From contig JAWQEG010000286.1 of assembly GCA_033782935.1 (NCBI GenBank), forward strand, positions 1,501,501 to 1,565,500: 64,000 bases of DNA, given 5' to 3'. Numbering within the stretch: position 1 is the stretch's first letter; each line of letters opens with the position of its first letter. Shown here piece by piece: positions 58,201 through 64,000 of the stretch. The notes below the pieces were generated by a model. It did no database searches. It was not told where the DNA came from and saw only the letters and a program-made list of their open reading frames with translations. The position numbers were made by a program, and so were the translations under genes. Source of the stretch: Petrolisthes cinctipes (Eukaryota; Arthropoda; Malacostraca; Decapoda; Porcellanidae).

Positions 58201-61200
58201 ACCTAAAATATCGATTTTCATCATGGTTTGGCCTGTATTTTGAAAATACTCTAACACGGAGTAGGAATGTACAGATCGCTTCTGGGACCCAAAAATATCG
58301 AATTTCGGGTGTTTTGAGCCTGAATTTGAGATATAAACGGGTACAGAAGATGCATGCACATATTGCCTTAGGGCACCAAAAATATCGATTTTCAGCATGT
58401 TTTGGGCCTGTATTTTGAAAATACTCTAACAAGCAGTAGGCATGTACAAATCGCTTCTGGGACCCAAAAATATCGAATTTTCGGGTGTTTTGAGCCTGAA
58501 TTTGAGATATAAACGGGTACAGAATGTGCATGCTCATATTGACTTTGGACAACTAAAATATCGATTTTTAGCATGTTTTGGGCCGATTTTTTTTTAAATA
58601 TTCTGGCACTGAGTAGGCATATACAGACCGCTTCTGGGACCCAAAAAAATCGAATTTTCGGGTGTTTTGAGTCTGAATTTGGGATATAAACGGGTAAAGA
58701 AGATACATACACATATTGACTTTGGGCATCTAAAATATCGATTTTCAGCATGTTTTGGGCCTGTATTTTGAAAATACTCTATCACGCAGTAGGTATGTAC
58801 AAATCGCTTCTGGGACCCAAAAATATCGAATTTTCGGGTGTTTTGAGCATGAATTTGAGATAAAAACGGGTACAGAATGTGCATGCGCATATTGACTTTG
58901 GACAACTAAAATATCGATTTTTAGCATGTTTTGGGCCTATTTTTTTTTTAATATTTTAGCACTGAGAAGGCATGTACAGATCGCTTCTGGGACCCAAAAA
59001 TATCGAATTTTTGGGTGTTTTGAGTCTGAATTTGAGATATAAACGGGTACAGAAGATGCATGCACATATCGACTGTGGGCACCTAAAATATCGATTTTTA
59101 GCATGTTTTGGGGCCATATTTTGAAAACATTCTAGCACTGAGTAGGCATGTACAGATCGCTTCTGGGACCCAAAAATATTGAATTTTTGGGTGTTTTGAG
59201 CCTGAATTTGGGATATAAACGGGTACAGAACATGCATACACATATTGACTTTGTTCACCTAAAATATCGATTTTTAACATGTTTTGGGTCTGTATCTTGA
59301 AAACATTCTAGCAAGGAGTAGGCATGTACAGATCGCTTCTGGTACCCAAAAATATCGAATTTTCTGGTGTTTTGAGCCTGAATTTGGGAAATATACGGGT
59401 ACAGAAGATGCATACACATATTGTCTTTGGGCACCTAAAATATCGATTTTCATCATGGTTTGGCCTGTATTTTGAAAATACTCTAACACGGAGTAGGAAT
59501 GTACAGATCGCTTCTGGGACCCAAAAATATCGAATTTTCGGGTGTTTTGAGCCTGAATTTGAGATATAAACGGGTACAGATGATGCATGCACATATTGCC
59601 TTTGGGCACCTAAAATATCGATTTTCAGCATGTTTTGGGCCTGTATTTTGAAAATACTCTAACAAGCAGTAGGCATGTACAAATCCCTTCTGGGACCCAA
59701 AAATATCGAATTTTCGGGTGTTTTGAGCCTGAATTTGAGATATAAACGGGTACAGAATGTGCATGCTCATATTGACTTTGGACAACTAAAATATCGATTT
59801 TTAGCATGTTTTGGGCCGATTTTTTAAAAAATATTCTGGCACCGAGTAGGCATATACAGACCGCTTCTGGGACCCAAAAAAATCGAATTTTCGGGTGTTT
59901 TGAGTCTGAATTTGGGATATAAACGGGTAAAGAAGATACATACACATATTGACTTTGTTCATCTAAAATATCGATTTTCAGCATGTTTTGGGCCTGTATT
60001 TTGAAAATACTCTAACACGCAGTAGGCATGTACAAATCGCTTCTGGGACCCAAAAATATCGAATTTTCGGGTGTTTTGAGCATGAATTTGAGATAAAAAC
60101 GGGTACAGAATGTGCATGCGCATATTGACTTTGGACCCCTAAAATATCGATTTTCAGCATGTTTTGAGCCAATATTTTGAAAACATTCTAGCACTGAGTA
60201 GGCATATACAGATCGCTTCTGGGACCCAAATATATCGAATTTTCCGGTGTTTTGAGCCTGAATTTGAGATATAAACGGGTACAGAAGATGCATGCACATA
60301 TTGACTTTGGGCACCTAAAATATCGATTTTCAGCATGTTTTGGGCCTGTATTTTGAAAATACTCTAACACGGAGTAGGCATGTACAGATCGCTTCTGGGA
60401 CCCAAAAATATCGAATTTTCGGGTGTTTTGAGTCTGAATTTGAGATATAAACGGGTACAGAAGATGCATGCACATATCGACGGTGGGCACCTAAAATATC
60501 GATTTTTAGCATGTTTTGGGGCCATATTTTGAAAACATTCTGGCACTGAGTAGGCATGTACAGATCTCTTCTGGGACCCAAAAATATTGAATTTTTGGGT
60601 GTTTTGAGCCTGAATTTGGGATATAAACGGGTACAGAACATGCATACACATATTGACTTTGTTTACCTAAAATATCGATTTTGAGCATGTTTTGGGTCTG
60701 TATCTTGAAAACATTCTAGCAAGGAGTAGGCATGTACAGATCGCTTCTGGGACCCAAAAATATCGAATTTTCGGGTGTTTTGAGCCTGAATTTGGTAATT
60801 ATACGGGTACAGAAGATGCATACACATATTGTCTTTGGGCACCTAAAATATCGATTTTCATCATGGTTTGGCCTATATTTTGAAAATACTCTAACACGGA
60901 GTAGGAATGTACAGATCGCTTCTGGGACCAAAAAATATCGAATTTTCCGGTGTTTTGAGCCTGAATTTGAGATATAAACGGGTACAGAAGATGCTTGCAC
61001 ATATTGACTTTGGGCACCTAAAATATCGATTTTCAGCATGTTTTGGGCCTATATTTTGAAAACATTCTAGCACTGAGTAGGCATGTACAGATCGCTTCTG
61101 GGACCCAAAAATATTGAATTTTCGGGTGTTTTGAGCATGAATTTGGGATATAAACGGGTACAGAACATGCATACACATATTGACTTTGTTCACCTAAAAT

Positions 61201-63653
61201 ATCGATTTTGAGCATGTTTTTGGTCTGTATCTTGAAAACATTCTAGCAAGGAGTAGGCATGTACAGATCGCTTCTGGGACACAAAAATATCGAATTTTCG
61301 GGTGTTTTGAGCCTGAATTTGGGAAATATACGGGTACAGAGGATGCATACACATATTGTCTTTGGGCACCTAAAATATCGAATTTTATCATGGTTTGGCC
61401 TGTATTTTGAAAATACTCTAACACGGAGTAGGAATGTACAGATCGCTTCTGGGACCCAAAAATATCGAATTTTCGGGTGTTTTGAGCCTGAATTTGAGAT
61501 ATAAACGGGTACAGAATGTGCATGCTCATATTGACTTTGGACAACTAAAATATCGATTTTTAGCATGTTTTTGGGCCGATTTTTTTTTTAATATTCTGGC
61601 ACTGAGTAGGCATATACAGATCGCTTCTCGGACCCAAAATATCGAATTTTCGGGTGTTTTGAGCCTGAATTTGGGACGTAAACGGGTACAGAACATGCAT
61701 ACACATATTGACTTTGTTCACCTAAAATATCGATTTTGAGCATGTTTTGGGTCTGTATCTTGAAAACATTCTAACACGCAGTAGGCATGTACAAATCGCT
61801 TCTGGGACCCAAAAATATCGAATTTTCGGGTGTTTTGAGCATGAATTTGAGATAAAAACGGGTACAGAATGTGCATGCGCATATTGACTTTGGACAACTA
61901 AAATATCGATTTTTAGCATGTTTTGGGCCTATTTTTTTTTTAATATTTTAGCACTGAGAAGGCATGTACAGATCGCTTCTGGGACCCAAAAATATCGAAC
62001 TTTCGGGTTTTTTTAGCCTGAATTTGGGATATAAACGGATACAGAAGATGCATCAACATTTTGACTTTGGGCACCTAAAATATCGATTTCAGCATGTTTT
62101 GGCACTGTATTTTAAAAATACTCTAACACGGAGTAGGCATGTACAGATCGCTTCTGGGACCCAAAAATATCGAGTTTTCGGGTGTTTTGAGCATGAATTT
62201 GAGATATAAACGGGTACAGAAGATGCATGCACATATCGACTTTGGACCCCTAAAATATCGATTTTCAGCATGTTTTGAGCCAATATTTTGAAAACATTCT
62301 AGCACTGAGTATGCATGTACAGATCGCTTCTGGGACCCAAAAATATTAAATTTTCGGGTGTTTTGAGCATGAATTTGGGAAATATACGGGTACAGAAGAT
62401 GCATACACATATTGACTTTGGGCACCTAAAATATCGATTTTCAGCATGTTTTGGGCCTGTATTTTGAAAATACTCTAACACGCAGTAGGCATGTACAGAG
62501 CTCTTCTGGGACCCAAAAATATCGAACTTTCGGGTTTTTTTAGCCTGAATTTGGGATATAAACGGAAACAGAAGATGCATAAACATTTTGACTTTGGGCA
62601 CCTATAATATCGATTTCATCATGTTTTGGCCCTGTATTTTGAAAATACTCTAACACGGAGTAGGCATGTACAGATCTCTTCTGGGACCCAAAAATATCGA
62701 ATTTTCGGGTGTTTTGAGTATGAATTTGAGATATAAACGGGTACAAAAGATGCATGCACATATCGACTTTGGACACCTAAAATATCGATTTTTACATGTT
62801 TTGGGCCTATTTTGTTTTAAATATTCTAGCACTGAGTCGGCATGTACAGATCGCTTCTGGGACCCAATAATATCGAATTTTCGTGTGTTTTGAGTCTGAA
62901 TTTGAGATATAAACGGGTACAGAAGATGCATGCACATATCGACTGTGGGCACCTAAAATATCGATTTTTAGCATGTTTTGGGCCTATATTTTGAAAACAT
63001 TCTAGCACTGAGTAGGCATGTACAGATCGCTTCTGGGACCCAAAAATATTGAATTTTCGGGTGTTTTGAGCCGGAATTTGGGATATAAACGGGTACAGAA
63101 CATGCATACACATATTGACTTTGTTCACCTAAATTATCGATTTTGAGCATGTTTTTGGTCTGTATCTTGAAAACATTCTAGCAAGGAGTAGGCATGTACA
63201 GATCGCTTCTGGGACCCAAAAATATCGAATTTTCGGGTGTTTTGAGCCTGAATTTGGGAAATATACGGGTTAGAAGATGCATACACATATTGTCTTTGGG
63301 CACCTAAAATATCGATTTTCATCATGTTTTGGCCTTTTTTTTTTAAATACTCTAACACGGAGTAGGAATGTACAGATCGCTTCTGGGACCCAAAAATATC
63401 GAATTTTCGGGTGTCTTGAGCCTGAATTTGAGATATAAACGGGTACAGAAGATGCATGCACATATTGACTTTGGGCACCTAAAATATCGATTTTCAGCAT
63501 GTTTTGGGCCTGTATTTTGAAAATACTCTAACACGGAGTAGGCATGTACAGATCGCTTCTGGGACCCAAAAATATCGAATTTTCGGGTGTTTTGAGTCTG
63601 AATTTGAGATATAAACGGGTACAGAAGATGCATGCACATATCGACTTTTGGCA
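49270..63653. repeat. 176-bp satellite array, block C
   Basis: About 82 monomers, same orientation and phase as block B. It contains local variant classes not common in B, such as ATGGTTTGGCCTGTATTTTG paired with GGGAAATATACGGGTACAGA (52.7-61.3 kb) and GACTTTGTTCACC. The array ends abruptly after CGACTTTTGGCACC at 63653. Confidence 0.97.
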
Positions 63654-64000
63654 CCTTGTATCCGTGGCTGATCACGTTCGCGATACATGATACACCTATG
63701 GTGTTTGAACATTCCGTTAAGCCAAAGCAGTTCAAGCTAGTTTCATTAGACACAACATCCTTTGAAAAGTGCTGAGTTGCAGCGTGGGGGAATCTTCCAT
63801 GCTGAGCTACTGATTGCTAGATTCACTCTGTAATTATCTATATGTTAATCTCTATACTATAATCAACTCCATATACTCATCTCGTATGTAGAGAAAGGGA
63901 CAATATATATTTTCTCACTTTATTCTTATATAAACTCATATCTAACTTATCCATATTTCATATGTAAGCTTAGCATTGTAAATAGCATCATCGACAACCT
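63654..64000. other. unique sequence beyond the satellite
   Basis: No satellite similarity, gene or transposon end recognised in the final 347 bases. Confidence 0.6.

Noticed and set aside
18823..63653. Hundreds of 60-170 residue ORFs in the satellite, mostly minus strand, with a recurring CMHLLYPFISQIQAQNTRKF-like peptide
   Set aside because: They follow from the repeat. 176 is not a multiple of 3, so frames rotate between monomers, stops occur in every frame within about two monomers, and no start or splice signals are conserved.

Overview
This window is nuclear DNA from an animal, almost certainly an arthropod and probably a decapod crustacean. It has no prokaryotic operons. Its genes are intronless replication-dependent histones embedded in transposon debris and satellite DNA. 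The decapod guess rests on the general style of the genome and on a CCCCGTAGGGG-type dispersed repeat (8719-8937) that I remember from shrimp and crab sequences. It is not proven here.

Layout. 1-1710 is an AT-rich 15-bp minisatellite. About 1711-5634 is a decayed Gypsy-type LTR retrotransposon (gag with a zinc knuckle, protease, start of RT). It is interrupted by frameshifts and a 44-bp tandem duplication, then replaced from about 5640 to 7096 by a 5'-truncated Penelope-like element on the minus strand (RT, GIY-YIG, hammerhead-like 3' motif). 7350-8480 holds two complete non-autonomous hAT-type elements with intact 8-bp target duplications, and 8719-8937 is a fold-back repeat.

9520-18515 is a palindromic histone cluster: H2A(+), H2B(-), H4(-), H3(+), H2B(+), H2A(-). 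Two arms of about 3 kb, each with a convergent H2A/H2B pair, flank a divergent H4/H3 pair. All six genes look intact, with stem-loop mRNA 3' ends. There is no H1. Pieces of a Jockey/I-like LINE lie in both arms and in the centre.

From about 18823 to 63653 the window is one satellite array in a single orientation. The monomer is 176 bp (roughly 188 copies) and is itself a diverged dimer of two 88-bp halves. The 35-44 kb part contains recently duplicated multi-kilobase higher-order blocks. Two insertions interrupt the array. Insertion 1 (21201-29379) is nested: a THAP-bearing P-like DNA transposon with 8-bp target duplication, carrying a PIF/Harbinger element (25102-29362) inside its right terminal repeat. 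Insertion 2 (45761-49269) is a piggyBac-type element with a 696-codon transposase that keeps its catalytic Asp residues. Its target duplication is CTAG instead of TTAA. 63654-64000 is unique sequence.

The functional genes are the histones and possibly the piggyBac transposase. The most interesting observations are the CTAG duplication, the reconstructable P-like/Harbinger nest, the 88+88 structure of the satellite, the five-nucleotide loops in five of six histone mRNA hairpins, and a shared ATTGG promoter box placed in opposite orientations at H2A and H2B.
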